Assembly (NCBI GenBank): GCA_947474705.1
Contig: CANJJS010000017.1
Coordinates: 1-64,000 of the forward strand
Direction: 5' to 3'
Source: Acetobacteraceae bacterium
GTDB lineage: Bacteria > Pseudomonadota > Alphaproteobacteria > Acetobacterales > Acetobacteraceae
Length of the DNA: 64,000 nucleotides
Shown here: one piece after another, positions 20,205 to 30,172 of the stretch
Layout of the letters: each line of letters begins with the position of its first letter
How positions within the stretch are numbered: position 1 is the first letter of the stretch
Position numbers and translations under genes: made by a program
The notes under the pieces: model-generated
Told to the model about the DNA's origin: nothing
The model's input: the letters and a program-made list of their open reading frames with translations, nothing else
The model's database searches: none

Positions 20205-21389
20205 TCAGGCCGCCTTGGCGGCCGTGAAAGCAAGCGCGGCGCGGCGCGCGGCGGCATCCAGCGCGACCACGTCGTCCAGGGTGGGCGCGTCTGGCGTGCC
20301 CATGGCTTCCATGACCCGCTCCACCGTCGCGGCGATGTCGAGGAAACCGATCTGCCGTTGCAGGAACGCTTCGACCGCGACCTCGTTCGCCGCGCTCAGG
20401 ATCGCCGGCGCGCCGCCGCCGGCCTTCAGCGCGTCGCGGCACAGGCGCAGCGCCGGGAAGCGGACGGGATCGGGTTCTTCGAATTCCAGCCGCGCGATCG
20501 CCGCCAGATCGAGTCTGGGCGACGTGGTCGCCATCCGCTCCGGCCAGGCCAAGGTATGGGCGATCGGAATGCGCATGTCGGGCGAACCAAGCTGCGCCAT
20601 CACCGAGCCGTCATGGTAACAGACCATTCCGTGAATGACGGATTGCGGATGCACCAGGACGTCGATCTGCTGTTCATGCAGACTGAAAAGGCGTGCCGCC
20701 TCGATCAGTTCAAGCCCCTTGTTCATCATGGTCGCGGAATCGATGCTGATTTTGGCGCCCATCGACCACACGGGATGGCGCAGCGCGGTTTCCACCGTGG
20801 CCCGCGCCATGTCTTCCAGCGACGCGGTACGGAACGGCCCGCCGGACGCCGTGAGGATAATGCGTTCGATGGCGCCGTGGTTGCCGTCCGCCATCGACTG
20901 AAAGATCGCGTTGTGCTCCGAGTCGACCGGCAGCAGCGTCGCCCCGGCCTCGGCGACGGCACGCAGCATGACCTCGCCCGCGCACACCAGAGCTTCCTTG
21001 TTGGCCAGCGCCACCGCCTTTCCCCGCCGGATGGCGGCCAAGGTCGAGGCGAGGCCCGCCGCGCCGGTGATCGCGGCCATGGTCCAATCGGCGTCGAGCG
21101 CCGCCGCCTCCACCACCGCCCCGGGCCCGGACGCGCAATCAATCCCCGTGCCCGCCAGCGTGTCGCGCAACTCGGCGAACGCGGTGGGATCGGCGACCAC
21201 CGCCCGTTCCGCGCGCAACGCGACGGCCTGTTCCGCCAGCAGTTTGGCGTTGCGCCCCGCGACCAGCGCGCGGACCTGAAACCGGCCCGGCGTCGCGCCC
21301 AGCAGGAGGTCGATGGTCTGCGTGCCGACGCTGCCGGTCGAACCGAGCACGGTCACGTGACGAACGGCGGCCTCCGGTCGGGGTGTCAT
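20205..21389 (-). CDS. dxr: 1-deoxy-D-xylulose-5-phosphate reductoisomerase
   Basis: VTVLGSTGSVGTQTIDLL, LPVDSEHNAIFQ, SIDSATMMNKGLELIEA. Confidence 0.96.
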   Translation of the reverse strand: MTPRPEAAVRHVTVLGSTGSVGTQTIDLLLGATPGRFQVRALVAGRNAKLLAEQAVALRAERAVVADPTAFAELRDTLAGTGIDCASGPGAVVEAAALDADWTMAAITGAAGLASTLAAIRRGKAVALANKEALVCAGEVMLRAVAEAGATLLPVDSEHNAIFQSMADGNHGAIERIILTASGGPFRTASLEDMARATVETALRHPVWSMGAKISIDSATMMNKGLELIEAARLFSLHEQQIDVLVHPQSVIHGMVCYHDGSVMAQLGSPDMRIPIAHTLAWPERMATTSPRLDLAAIARLEFEEPDPVRFPALRLCRDALKAGGGAPAILSAANEVAVEAFLQRQIGFLDIAATVERVMEAMGTPDAPTLDDVVALDAAARRAALAFTAAKAA

Positions 21390-22312
21390 CGCCACAGAAC
21401 TACTCCTCGTCCGACAGAATAAGCGAGCAACGCGGCGGCCGGCGCCACCGCGATCAACGCGTCGAGCCGATCCAGCAGGCCGCCATGGCCCGGAATCAGG
21501 TGGCCCGAATCCTTGACGCCGAAATGGCGTTTCACCGCGCTCTCCAACAAATCGCCCGCCTGCGACACGATCCCGAGGCCGGCGGCGGCCACGAAGACAT
21601 GTGATGGCGAGAATTCCGCCGAAAAACAAGCCGCGACCCCGAAAGCCGCCAGCACTGCGGAAATCAGGCCCCCCGCCGCGCCAGACCAGGTCTTACCGGG
21701 CGAAATCGCCGGCGCGAGCCTCGGCCCCCCGAACAGCCGCCCGGCCATATAGGCGCCAATGTCGCTGGACCACACGACAACCAGAACAAACAACGTATTG
21801 GCCCAGCCCGTGGCCGGATCGGCGCGCAACCAGGGCAGCGCGATCGCGGCGAGGCAAATATACGGAAACCCCAGTATCAACGCGTACCGGTTCGGCCGGA
21901 CCGCCGCGCCGAGCAAAGGCGCCGTCCATACCGCCGCGATCGCCGCCCCACCCGCCGCGAACAGGAACGCGTCGCGCGGCTCGCCCATCGCCGAGAGCAC
22001 CGCGACGATCGCGGCGGCGAGCGGCAGCGCCCACCCCGGAAACACCCGGACGTCGAAGCCGCACATCGCGGTCCATTCCATGCCGAGACCCAGACAGGCG
22101 AGCGCGGTCAGCGCCACGAACCACCAGCCGCCAGCCCAGACGCAAAACAACACAGCGGGCAAAAGCACCGCCGCGGACAGGACGCGAAGTGTCAGATCGT
22201 TCCAGCGGGAGGACGGCTCAGCCAGGACGCGCCCCGAAGCGCCGCTCGCGCCGCGCGAATTCGGCCAGCGCGGCGGCGAAATGCGCGGCATCGAAATCCG
22301 GCCAAAGAACAT
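21386..22312 (-). CDS. cdsA: Phosphatidate cytidylyltransferase (5' end uncertain; likely starts near 22225)
   Basis: SDIGAYMAGRLFGGPRLAPAISPGKTWSGAAGG and GDLLESAVKRHFGVKDSGHLIPGHGGLLDRLD. Confidence 0.93.
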   Translation of the reverse strand: MFFGRISMPRISPPRWPNSRGASGASGRVLAEPSSRWNDLTLRVLSAAVLLPAVLFCVWAGGWWFVALTALACLGLGMEWTAMCGFDVRVFPGWALPLAAAIVAVLSAMGEPRDAFLFAAGGAAIAAVWTAPLLGAAVRPNRYALILGFPYICLAAIALPWLRADPATGWANTLFVLVVVWSSDIGAYMAGRLFGGPRLAPAISPGKTWSGAAGGLISAVLAAFGVAACFSAEFSPSHVFVAAAGLGIVSQAGDLLESAVKRHFGVKDSGHLIPGHGGLLDRLDALIAVAPAAALLAYSVGRGVVLWR

Positions 22313-22976
22313 CGAGGAAGACCAGCTCCGCGTAGGCGGCCTGCCACAACAGAAAATTCGACAGGCGGCGCTCCCCGGATGTGCGGATGATCAGGTCGGG
22401 ATCGGGCATCTCCGCGGTGGCGAGAAACCCGGCGAACACCTGCTCGCTCAGTTGCGCGGGATCCAACAACCCGTCCCGGACCGCGATCGCGGCGGCTTTC
22501 GCGGCATCGACGATTTCCGCGCGGGCGCCATAAGATAAGGCGATGGTCAGGTTCAGCCGGGTGTTATGGGTCGTATCTCGCTCCGCGTCGCGCAGATCGC
22601 GCTGAATCCCGTCGTCGAACCGGCAGCGGTCGCCAATGAACCGCAGACGGACCCCGGTGGCTTTCAGCTCCGCGATCTCGGTCCGCAAATAACTGCGCAA
22701 CAGACCGGTCAAATCCAGCACCTCGTCCGCCGGACGGCGCCAGTTTTCGCTGCTGAACGCGTAAATCGTCAGCCACTCCACCCCCTGCGCGATCGCCGCC
22801 TCGATCGTCCGCCGCACCGCGCGCGCCCCCTCCCGATGCCCCGCGATCCTCGGCAAATGGCGCGCGGCGGCCCAACGGCCATTCCCGTCCATGATGACGG
22901 CGACATGGACCGGCGGCGGCTCGAGACCGCCCGGCTGGGATCGCCGCGCGGCGGCGGCTTGGGTGGAGGTCGACAT
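22218..22976 (-). CDS. uppS: Isoprenyl transferase (undecaprenyl diphosphate synthase)
   Basis: VAVIMDGNGRWAAARHLPRIAGHREGARAVR; DLIIRTSGERRLSNFLLWQAAYAEL. Confidence 0.96.
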   Translation of the reverse strand: MSTSTQAAAARRSQPGGLEPPPVHVAVIMDGNGRWAAARHLPRIAGHREGARAVRRTIEAAIAQGVEWLTIYAFSSENWRRPADEVLDLTGLLRSYLRTEIAELKATGVRLRFIGDRCRFDDGIQRDLRDAERDTTHNTRLNLTIALSYGARAEIVDAAKAAAIAVRDGLLDPAQLSEQVFAGFLATAEMPDPDLIIRTSGERRLSNFLLWQAAYAELVFLDVLWPDFDAAHFAAALAEFARRERRFGARPG

Positions 22977-22985
22977 GCTTCCCGC

Positions 22986-23552
22986 TCAGACCTGGCGGAT
23001 ATCCTTTTCCTTCTCGGAGAGGTTCTCGTCGACCTTTTTCACATACTGGTCGGTCAGTTTCTGCACATCCTCCGACCAGGTCTTTGCCACATCCTCGCCA
23101 ATCTCATGCTTCTTCTCGAAGCCCTTGATCTGCTCCATGCCGTCCCGGCGCACACCGCGCACCGCGATCTTGGCGCCCTCGGCGTATTTGTTGGCCATCT
23201 TGGCCAGCTCGTTGCGGCGCTCGGTCGTCAACTGCGGAATCGGAACCCGCACCATCATCCCATCGGCGGACGGATTCAAACCCATCCCCGATTCGCGAAT
23301 CGCCTTCTCCACGGCGGAAACCATGGATTTGTCCCAGACCTGCACCGTCAACATCCGCGGCTCCGGCGAGCCCAGCGTGCCCACCTGGTTCAGCGGCATC
23401 TCCTGGCCATAGGCCACGATCTTGATCGGCTCCAACAGACCCGTATGGGCCCGGCCCGTGCGCAAACCCGCGAATTCGCGGCGCAAGGTCTCCAGCGCGC
23501 CATCCATGCGGCGGGAGAGGTCTTCCTTTAACGTCTTCAGGTCGGCGGGCAT
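22986..23552 (-). CDS. frr: Ribosome recycling factor
   Basis: RRMDGALETLRREFAGLRTGRA; full-length RRF. Confidence 0.96.
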   Translation of the reverse strand: MPADLKTLKEDLSRRMDGALETLRREFAGLRTGRAHTGLLEPIKIVAYGQEMPLNQVGTLGSPEPRMLTVQVWDKSMVSAVEKAIRESGMGLNPSADGMMVRVPIPQLTTERRNELAKMANKYAEGAKIAVRGVRRDGMEQIKGFEKKHEIGEDVAKTWSEDVQKLTDQYVKKVDENLSEKEKDIRQV

Positions 23553-23598
23553 CTACGTGCCTCCCAGTGCTCTCGAGTGTGGCGTTTTCTTGGGTGAC

Positions 23599-24330
23599 TC
23601 AACCGTTTCCGGCCTCGATAATCCGTGTAAACCGGCCTTCGCCCCGCATCGCCTGGGCGAACGCGCCCACGGCGTGAATGTTGAACACGACGATCGGCAG
23701 CTTGTTCTCGCGCGCGAGGCTGATCGCCGCGGCATCCATGACCTGCAAATCCGCGGCGAGCACCTTGTGATAGGTCAATTCCTCATACCGCTCGGCGTTC
23801 GGCACCTTACGCGGATCGGCCGAGTAAACCCCATCCACCTGCGTGCCCTTCAACAAGGCATCGCACCCCATCTCCGCCGCCCGCAAGGCGGCGGCCGTGT
23901 CGGTGGTGAAAAACGGATTGCCGGTGCCCGCGCCGAAAATGACAACGCGGCCCTTCTCCATGTGCCGCTCCGCGCGGCGGCGAATATAGGGCTCGCACAC
24001 GCTGGCCATCGGAATCGCCGACTGCACCCGGGTCGAGATCTTCTCGCGCTCCAACGCGTTCTGCATCGCCAACGCGTTCATGACAGTCGCCAGCATGCCC
24101 ATGTAATCGGCCTGCGCCCGGTCCATGCCCTTGGATGCCCCGGAGACCCCGCGGAAAATGTTGCCCCCGCCAATGACAATGCAAACCTGCACGCCCATGG
24201 CGACCACGCAGCCAATATCGCGCGCGATCGCGGCCACGGTTTCCGTGTCCAACCCATACTCCCGGTCACCCATCAGGGCCTCGCCCGACAGCTTGAGGAG
24301 AACGCGTTTGTAAACTGGTACCTGAGACAT
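23599..24330 (-). CDS. pyrH: UMP kinase
   Basis: [42 protein letters not shown]. Confidence 0.96.
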   Translation of the reverse strand: MSQVPVYKRVLLKLSGEALMGDREYGLDTETVAAIARDIGCVVAMGVQVCIVIGGGNIFRGVSGASKGMDRAQADYMGMLATVMNALAMQNALEREKISTRVQSAIPMASVCEPYIRRRAERHMEKGRVVIFGAGTGNPFFTTDTAAALRAAEMGCDALLKGTQVDGVYSADPRKVPNAERYEELTYHKVLAADLQVMDAAAISLARENKLPIVVFNIHAVGAFAQAMRGEGRFTRIIEAGNG

Positions 24331-24507
24331 GTTTCCCCGGTTTCCCGCCTGTCCGGCTTCAATCCGTCCGGGCGAATCCTGGCGGCGGCGTGGCGACGGG
24401 CGGCAACCTATAGGCGGGCGGACCAGGGAACAAGATCGGGCGATGTCACACCCGCGTGAATTCGGCGCCATGCGACGCGCGCGGCCCGCGGACGCACCCG
24501 GTGCCCG

Positions 24508-25860
24508 TCACCGCAGCCGCAGAAAACTGAACACACAGGCCACGGCTGACGCGACGGCGGCGATGGCCAGCGCCAGATGCACGCCGCCCGCGATATCGCC
24601 ATGCATGAACCCAAACACCATCGCGACCACGGCGCCGCCGATTGTCTGGCCCGTGAGACGCGCGGTCGACATCATGCCGCTGGCGACTCCGCTGCGATTC
24701 GGCGGCGCGGCGGACACGATGGCGCGGACATTCGGCGACTGAAAGAACCCGAATCCGATCCCGCACAGCGCCATCCGCCAGGCCACATCCGCCAAGGACG
24801 CGTCCGGCGCGACCTGAAGCATCAGGCACAACGCCCCCGTCAGCACGGCCAGTCCCACCCCGCACAACAACCCCGCCGGATACCGGTCCGATAACCGCCC
24901 CGACACCGGCGCGATAATCATGATCACGGCCGGCCACGGCGTCATCATCAACCCCACGGCGGCCTGACTGGCGCCCCCCGCCACCTGAAAATAGAACGGC
25001 AGAGCGATCTGCGCGATCGTCTGCGCGGCATAGGTGCAAACCGAGGTCGCCACCGACAGCGCGAAAGCCGGCAACCGGAACAAATCCACCGGCAGCATCG
25101 GCGCTGTCAGCCCGTTCTGCCGCCGCACGAACACCACGCCCGCGATCGCGCCCGCCCCCAGTTCCGCCGCCACCAGCAGCGGATCGCCGCCATGGCCCAG
25201 CCCGTCGAACCCAATCAGCAGCAACCCGAACGTCAACGCGTTCAACACCGCGCTGGCCTTGTCGAACTTATGGCCCGCCGGCGGATTGCGCGGCGCCGCC
25301 TTCCACGCCACCCAAAACCCCAGCAGCCCCATCGGCACGTTGAACCAGAACAGCCAGTGCCACGACGCCACCGACAACAGGCCCGCCGCCACCGAGGGCC
25401 CCGACGCCGAACTGACCGCCACCGTCAGCGTCATCACCGACATGCCCGCGCCCAGTCGCTCCGGTGGGAAAATGAACCGCACCAGCGCCGAGTTCACACT
25501 CATCAGCCCCGCCGCGCCCACCGCCTGCGCCACCCGGCACGCCACCAGCAACGGCAGCGAATCCGCGAACCCGCAGGCGAACGACGCCACCGTGAACAGC
25601 GCCAGCCCCGACAGGTAGACAATCCGGTAGCCGAAAATGTCGCCCAGCGACGCGAGCGGCAGCAGACTGATCGTGACCGCCAATTGATAGGCGTTGACGA
25701 TCCAGATCGACGCCGAGGGCGAGGCCCCGAGATCGCGCGCCATGCTCGGCAGCGCGATCGAGGCGATGGTGTTGGCCAGCGTGGAAATCGCCGTGCCAAG
25801 CACGATCGTGGCGATGGCGAGCCCCCTGGAGGCAGGCGGCGCGGGTGTTGTGCCGGTCAT
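24508..25860 (-). CDS. MFS transporter
   Basis: 14-TM DHA2-like sequence; start at MTGTTPAPPASRG. Confidence 0.9.
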   Translation of the reverse strand: MTGTTPAPPASRGLAIATIVLGTAISTLANTIASIALPSMARDLGASPSASIWIVNAYQLAVTISLLPLASLGDIFGYRIVYLSGLALFTVASFACGFADSLPLLVACRVAQAVGAAGLMSVNSALVRFIFPPERLGAGMSVMTLTVAVSSASGPSVAAGLLSVASWHWLFWFNVPMGLLGFWVAWKAAPRNPPAGHKFDKASAVLNALTFGLLLIGFDGLGHGGDPLLVAAELGAGAIAGVVFVRRQNGLTAPMLPVDLFRLPAFALSVATSVCTYAAQTIAQIALPFYFQVAGGASQAAVGLMMTPWPAVIMIIAPVSGRLSDRYPAGLLCGVGLAVLTGALCLMLQVAPDASLADVAWRMALCGIGFGFFQSPNVRAIVSAAPPNRSGVASGMMSTARLTGQTIGGAVVAMVFGFMHGDIAGGVHLALAIAAVASAVACVFSFLRLR

Positions 25861-25960
25861 GCGGTGGGGCGTATCCGCGTCTGGGCGGGATTCGGGGGAA
25901 GAAAGGTCATACGGCGGGAACTTGACCGGACGCGTGCGCCGCAACAAGGTGCGCCGCACC

Positions 25961-26434
25961 ATGAGCAGCTATGTCCTCGAATACGAAGATGTCGTCCGTC
26001 CCGAGTGGATCGACTCCAACGGCCATCTGAATTTGGCTTTTTACGTCGTGATCTTCGATCTCGCGACTGATAAGCTTTACGCCCATCTTGGGATCGGCGA
26101 CGATTACCGGGAACGGACGGGCAATTCCTGCTTCACCGCGGAAACCCATACGGTCTACGAGCGAGAGGTACGTCTCGGCGATCGCGTTCGCGTCCACGCC
26201 TGGCTGTTGGGCGCGGACAGCAAGCGGCTGCATTATTTCCACGAGATGTTCCACGTCGAAAGCGGCGAACGCTCAGCCGTGCAGGAACTGATGGCCCTGC
26301 ATATCGACATGAACGTCCGCCGCGTCGCCCCGTTCCCCGAGGAACAACGTGCCGCCCTGGCCGCCGCCGTCGCGGCGCACGCGCCGGCGGAATTGCCGAA
26401 AGGCGCCGGCCGCAAGATCGGAATGCCGAAGTAA
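25961..26434 (+). CDS. Thioesterase family protein (hotdog fold)
   Basis: VRPEWIDSNGHLNLAFYVVIFDLATD. Confidence 0.85.
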   Translation: MSSYVLEYEDVVRPEWIDSNGHLNLAFYVVIFDLATDKLYAHLGIGDDYRERTGNSCFTAETHTVYEREVRLGDRVRVHAWLLGADSKRLHYFHEMFHVESGERSAVQELMALHIDMNVRRVAPFPEEQRAALAAAVAAHAPAELPKGAGRKIGMPK

Positions 26435-26493
26435 GACCCGCCATCCAGAGACCGGCCCGCGCCAGGTCGTCTCGCCGCTGGGCGCCGGCTCGA

Positions 26494-26562
26494 TCCGGCC
26501 CCTTTTTTCGTTCTGGCTCCGGCCTCTTTTTTCGTCATGGCCCGGCTTGACCGGGCCACCGG
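26494..26562. repeat. 24-bp imperfect tandem repeat running into a 30-nt REP-like unit (26533-26562)
   Basis: TCCGGCCCCTTTTTTCGTTCTGGC / TCCGGCCTCTTTTTTCGTCATGGC (21/24), then CGTCATGGCCCGGCTTGACCGGGCCACCGG. Confidence 0.8.
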
Positions 26563-26631
26563 CGGCGGCACCACGCGGCACGAAAGGCCACAAGCATCCG
26601 AACCGCCCCCTGGCCCGCGGCGCCGGAACGC

Positions 26632-28227
26632 TCAGGCCGCCATATCCTCCCGGATCATCGCCGCCCCTTTCTCCCCAATCATGATCGTCGGCGCGTTCGT
26701 GTTCCCCGTCGTCAGCGTCGGCATGATCGAGGCATCGATCACCCGTAACCCGCCGATCCCATGCACCCGGAGCCGGTCGTCCACCACCGCGGACGGCCCA
26801 CTCCCCATCCGGCACGTCCCCACGGGATGATAGATCGTATTGCCAAAATTTTTCGCATACGCCGTCAGTTCCTCGTCCGTCTGGACACCCGGACCCGGCA
26901 GTGTTTCCTCCACGCTATGGGCCGCGATGGCGGGCGAGGCGAAAATCTCCCGGGTAAACCGCATCCCCGCGTTCAACACCCGCGCGTCGTTCGGATCGGA
27001 TAGATAATTCGGCGTGATGATCGCCGCCGCCGCCGGATCGGCCGAACGCGCCATGATCGTCCCCCGGCTGTCCGGCCGCACCGGGCAGACCGCGACGGTC
27101 ATCCCGTCCTCGCGCTCCAACGCGCCGAATTTCGTCGGATCGTAACTCGCGGGCGTGAACAGAAGCTGCAAATCCGGGCTCGCTTTTTCCGGCGTCGAGC
27201 GGCAAAACACCTGCGCCGTCGTCACCCCGAACGTCAGCGCCCCGCGTCCCTCGACAAAGAACCGCGCGACCTCCCGTATCAGCCGCGGCCCGCGCGCGAG
27301 CTTGTTGATCGAAATGGACCCTTTCACCCGGTGCGACACCCGCGCCACGTAATGGTCCTGCAAATTCCCGCCGACCCCCGGCAGATCGTGCACCGTTTCC
27401 ACACCGATCGATTGCAAATGCGCCGCCGGCCCCACGCCCGAGATTTGCAACAAATGCGGCGAGTTGATCGCGCCACCCGACAAAACGACTTCCCGGGACA
27501 CTCGAATTTCTCGCGTTTCGGACCCCGCCCGATACGCCACGCCCACGCACCGCCTGCCCTCGAACAACAATCGCGAGCCCAGCGCATTCGTGATCACCTG
27601 AAGATTCGGCCGTCCTTGTGCTTCCTTAAGAAACGTTTGCGCCGTCGAGCCTCGCCATTTTCCCTTCCGGGTCATCTGCGAATACCCGACGCCTTCCTGG
27701 ATCTTGCCGTTCAAATCCTTGCTGAACGCGAATCCCGCCTGTTGCGCGCCCTCGATAAACCGGTGCGTCAAGGGAAGGATCGTCCGGTAATCCTCGACTT
27801 TCAACGGCCCGCCGCTGCCGCGCACTTCAGGGTCGCCACCCTGCTGGTAATCCTCGGATTGCTTGAAAAATGGCAGAACATCGTCGAAACTCCAGCCGCG
27901 GCAGCCCATCTGGGCCCATCCGTCGAAATCGGCGGGATTGCCGCGGACATAGAGCATCCCATTGATCGAACTCGACCCGCCCAAGGTCTTGCCCCTGGGC
28001 CAGTGAATGCGCCGTCCGCCAGAACCCTCGGTGCCCTCGGAACTATAGTTCCAGTTCACCACGGGATGGTACAGCAGCTTCAACATGCCAGCCGGGATAT
28101 GAATCCACGGCAGCGTGTCCTTCGGTCCGGCTTCCAAAAGAACGACTTTCGCCCCAGTTTCGGAAAGCCGCGCCGCCACCACGCAGCCCGCCGAGCCCGC
28201 CCCGACGACGACGAAATCCGCGTCCAT
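26632..28227 (-). CDS. GMC family oxidoreductase (choline dehydrogenase-like)
   Basis: [22 protein letters not shown] signatures; [10 protein letters not shown]. Confidence 0.95.
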   Translation of the reverse strand: MDADFVVVGAGSAGCVVAARLSETGAKVVLLEAGPKDTLPWIHIPAGMLKLLYHPVVNWNYSSEGTEGSGGRRIHWPRGKTLGGSSSINGMLYVRGNPADFDGWAQMGCRGWSFDDVLPFFKQSEDYQQGGDPEVRGSGGPLKVEDYRTILPLTHRFIEGAQQAGFAFSKDLNGKIQEGVGYSQMTRKGKWRGSTAQTFLKEAQGRPNLQVITNALGSRLLFEGRRCVGVAYRAGSETREIRVSREVVLSGGAINSPHLLQISGVGPAAHLQSIGVETVHDLPGVGGNLQDHYVARVSHRVKGSISINKLARGPRLIREVARFFVEGRGALTFGVTTAQVFCRSTPEKASPDLQLLFTPASYDPTKFGALEREDGMTVAVCPVRPDSRGTIMARSADPAAAAIITPNYLSDPNDARVLNAGMRFTREIFASPAIAAHSVEETLPGPGVQTDEELTAYAKNFGNTIYHPVGTCRMGSGPSAVVDDRLRVHGIGGLRVIDASIMPTLTTGNTNAPTIMIGEKGAAMIREDMAA

Positions 28228-29157
28228 TCAGGCGATCCCCGTGTGGAACACCGCTTTGCCCATCACCTGCCGGTCGCGCAACATTTCGCCAACGGCCAGC
28301 AACTCCGACCAATCGCGTTCGATGCCAACCAGAGGTTTCAACTGCCCGTTCGCGATCATGGAAACCATCAGCGCGATATCCGGCGCGAACATCTCGTCCG
28401 CCTCGCAGGTGAAATAGAAAAAGCTCTGAATGCACGCGTTTTGCGCAGGCCGGAAATCCATGAAGCCGATCTCGGTGCGTTCGCCAGAGGAATTGCCATA
28501 GACCGCGATCGTGCCCTTGGGCTCAATCCGCTTCAGCGCCTCCGCCAAGGATTTCCCGCCCGCCGCTTCCAGGATCAAACTGAATTTCCCACTCGCGTTC
28601 TCGATCCCCTCCACGATCTCATGCGCCCCCAGCTCCGCCAGCCCCTGGGCGCGCGACGCGCTGCCAACGACGGCGGTGACACGCGCGCCCGACAAAGCCG
28701 CGATCTGGATCGCCAACATCCCGACACCGCCGGCCGCGCCCGTCACGAGAACCCGCCGGCCCGCGATCGCGCCGCCCAGACGCACGCAGCGCAGCGCCGT
28801 GATCCCCGCGACCGGCAGCGTGCAGGCCGCCGCGAAACTCACGTTATCCGGCAGCGGCACCAACCGCTGAGCCGGGACGGCGGCCTGTTCCGCCCACCCA
28901 TACTGGTCGATCAGGCAAACGACCCGCGTCCCCACGGGCGGGCCGGACCCATCCGCCGCCTGCTTCAGCACCACGCCCGCGATGTCCTGACCGGGAATCC
29001 AGCCAACCCCATTGCGGGCGAAGGAGGCAAGCTCGCCACGGTTCAATGAGAAACAATGCACCGCGACGACGGCTTCGTTCCGCGCCGGCACGGGGTCCGG
29101 CATGTCCCGGATTTCGATCGGCTTCGCGGGATTGAGAGTTGTGGCGATCGCGCGCAT
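28228..29157 (-). CDS. Zinc-binding dehydrogenase / quinone oxidoreductase-like (MDR family)
   Basis: VLVTGAAGGVGMLAIQIAALSGARVTAVVG. Confidence 0.9.
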   Translation of the reverse strand: MRAIATTLNPAKPIEIRDMPDPVPARNEAVVAVHCFSLNRGELASFARNGVGWIPGQDIAGVVLKQAADGSGPPVGTRVVCLIDQYGWAEQAAVPAQRLVPLPDNVSFAAACTLPVAGITALRCVRLGGAIAGRRVLVTGAAGGVGMLAIQIAALSGARVTAVVGSASRAQGLAELGAHEIVEGIENASGKFSLILEAAGGKSLAEALKRIEPKGTIAVYGNSSGERTEIGFMDFRPAQNACIQSFFYFTCEADEMFAPDIALMVSMIANGQLKPLVGIERDWSELLAVGEMLRDRQVMGKAVFHTGIA

Positions 29158-29158
29158 G

Positions 29159-30154
29159 TCACACCTTCGGCAAAGATTCGCCGGCGAAGAACCGGCGCGG
29201 GTTGTCTTCCAGAATGGAAAAAATCTGCCCGTCGGACAGGCCGCGCTCCCGCAGCATCGGCAGAAAATCCATGAAGATATACGAATACGGCGGCGGCCAC
29301 GCCCCTTGCGCCCGCAGCGCCTCGATATGCGCCTGCTCCTGGGCCGAAAGCTGCCGGGCGAATTTCCCCAGCCAGCCGCAATGACGATCCTGACTCATCA
29401 GAATCTGCGCCTGGTGTCCGGATTTCACCAGTTTCACCAAATTGTCCGCGCGCAGTTCATCGGGTTGATACCGTAACAACCCGATCCGGTCGAACCCGAT
29501 ATAGGTCCCGCCATCGACGATGCGCCGGTGATAGGCTGGATCCGGATTCCCACAGCAATGCCCGATCAAACATCGATGCGGCGCCACCCCGTTTTTCGCG
29601 AAAGCCGCCTGTTGATCCGGACCGGCGAACCCGTCCTGCGTATGGGTAATGATCGGCACACCCGTCGCTTTCTGCGCGATACAGGCCGCCTCCAAAAACT
29701 TCATTTCCAGCGGCGAAATTCCGGGTTCGCCGGTCGCGACCTTGATCGCGCCCGCGCGCACGCCGGTATTTCCTATGCCATGCGCGATTTCGCGAATATA
29801 GAGTTCCGCGATTTCCTCGACGGTACGCGCCCGCCAATAAACCGGCAGACCCATCGCCTCGAAATAAAAACCGGTGGTGCAGACGACGTTCATCTCCGAT
29901 TTCTCGGCGATTTCCTTCATCATCCCGGCATCGCGCCCCAGTTCGATCGGGCAGGGATCGACGAAACTCTTCACGCCATGCTCGACCCGCAACTGTGTCA
30001 GGCGCTTCACCGCCTCCGCGATGAAGCCCGCGCGGTCGAACACGGCCAAGGGATCGAATTCCGCGCCGGAAAAGGCGATGAACAAATGCTGGTGCATCAG
30101 CGTGCGTCCGAGCTGGCCGAGTTCGATCGGCCCCGTGACTGTCTGAACTTTCAT
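29159..30154 (-). CDS. Phosphotriesterase family (lactonase-like) hydrolase
   Basis: TVTGPIELGQLGRTLMHQHLFI; TIM-barrel amidohydrolase metal motifs. Confidence 0.9.
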   Translation of the reverse strand: MKVQTVTGPIELGQLGRTLMHQHLFIAFSGAEFDPLAVFDRAGFIAEAVKRLTQLRVEHGVKSFVDPCPIELGRDAGMMKEIAEKSEMNVVCTTGFYFEAMGLPVYWRARTVEEIAELYIREIAHGIGNTGVRAGAIKVATGEPGISPLEMKFLEAACIAQKATGVPIITHTQDGFAGPDQQAAFAKNGVAPHRCLIGHCCGNPDPAYHRRIVDGGTYIGFDRIGLLRYQPDELRADNLVKLVKSGHQAQILMSQDRHCGWLGKFARQLSAQEQAHIEALRAQGAWPPPYSYIFMDFLPMLRERGLSDGQIFSILEDNPRRFFAGESLPKV

Positions 30155-30172
30155 GTCTCTGTCCTCTTTGTC

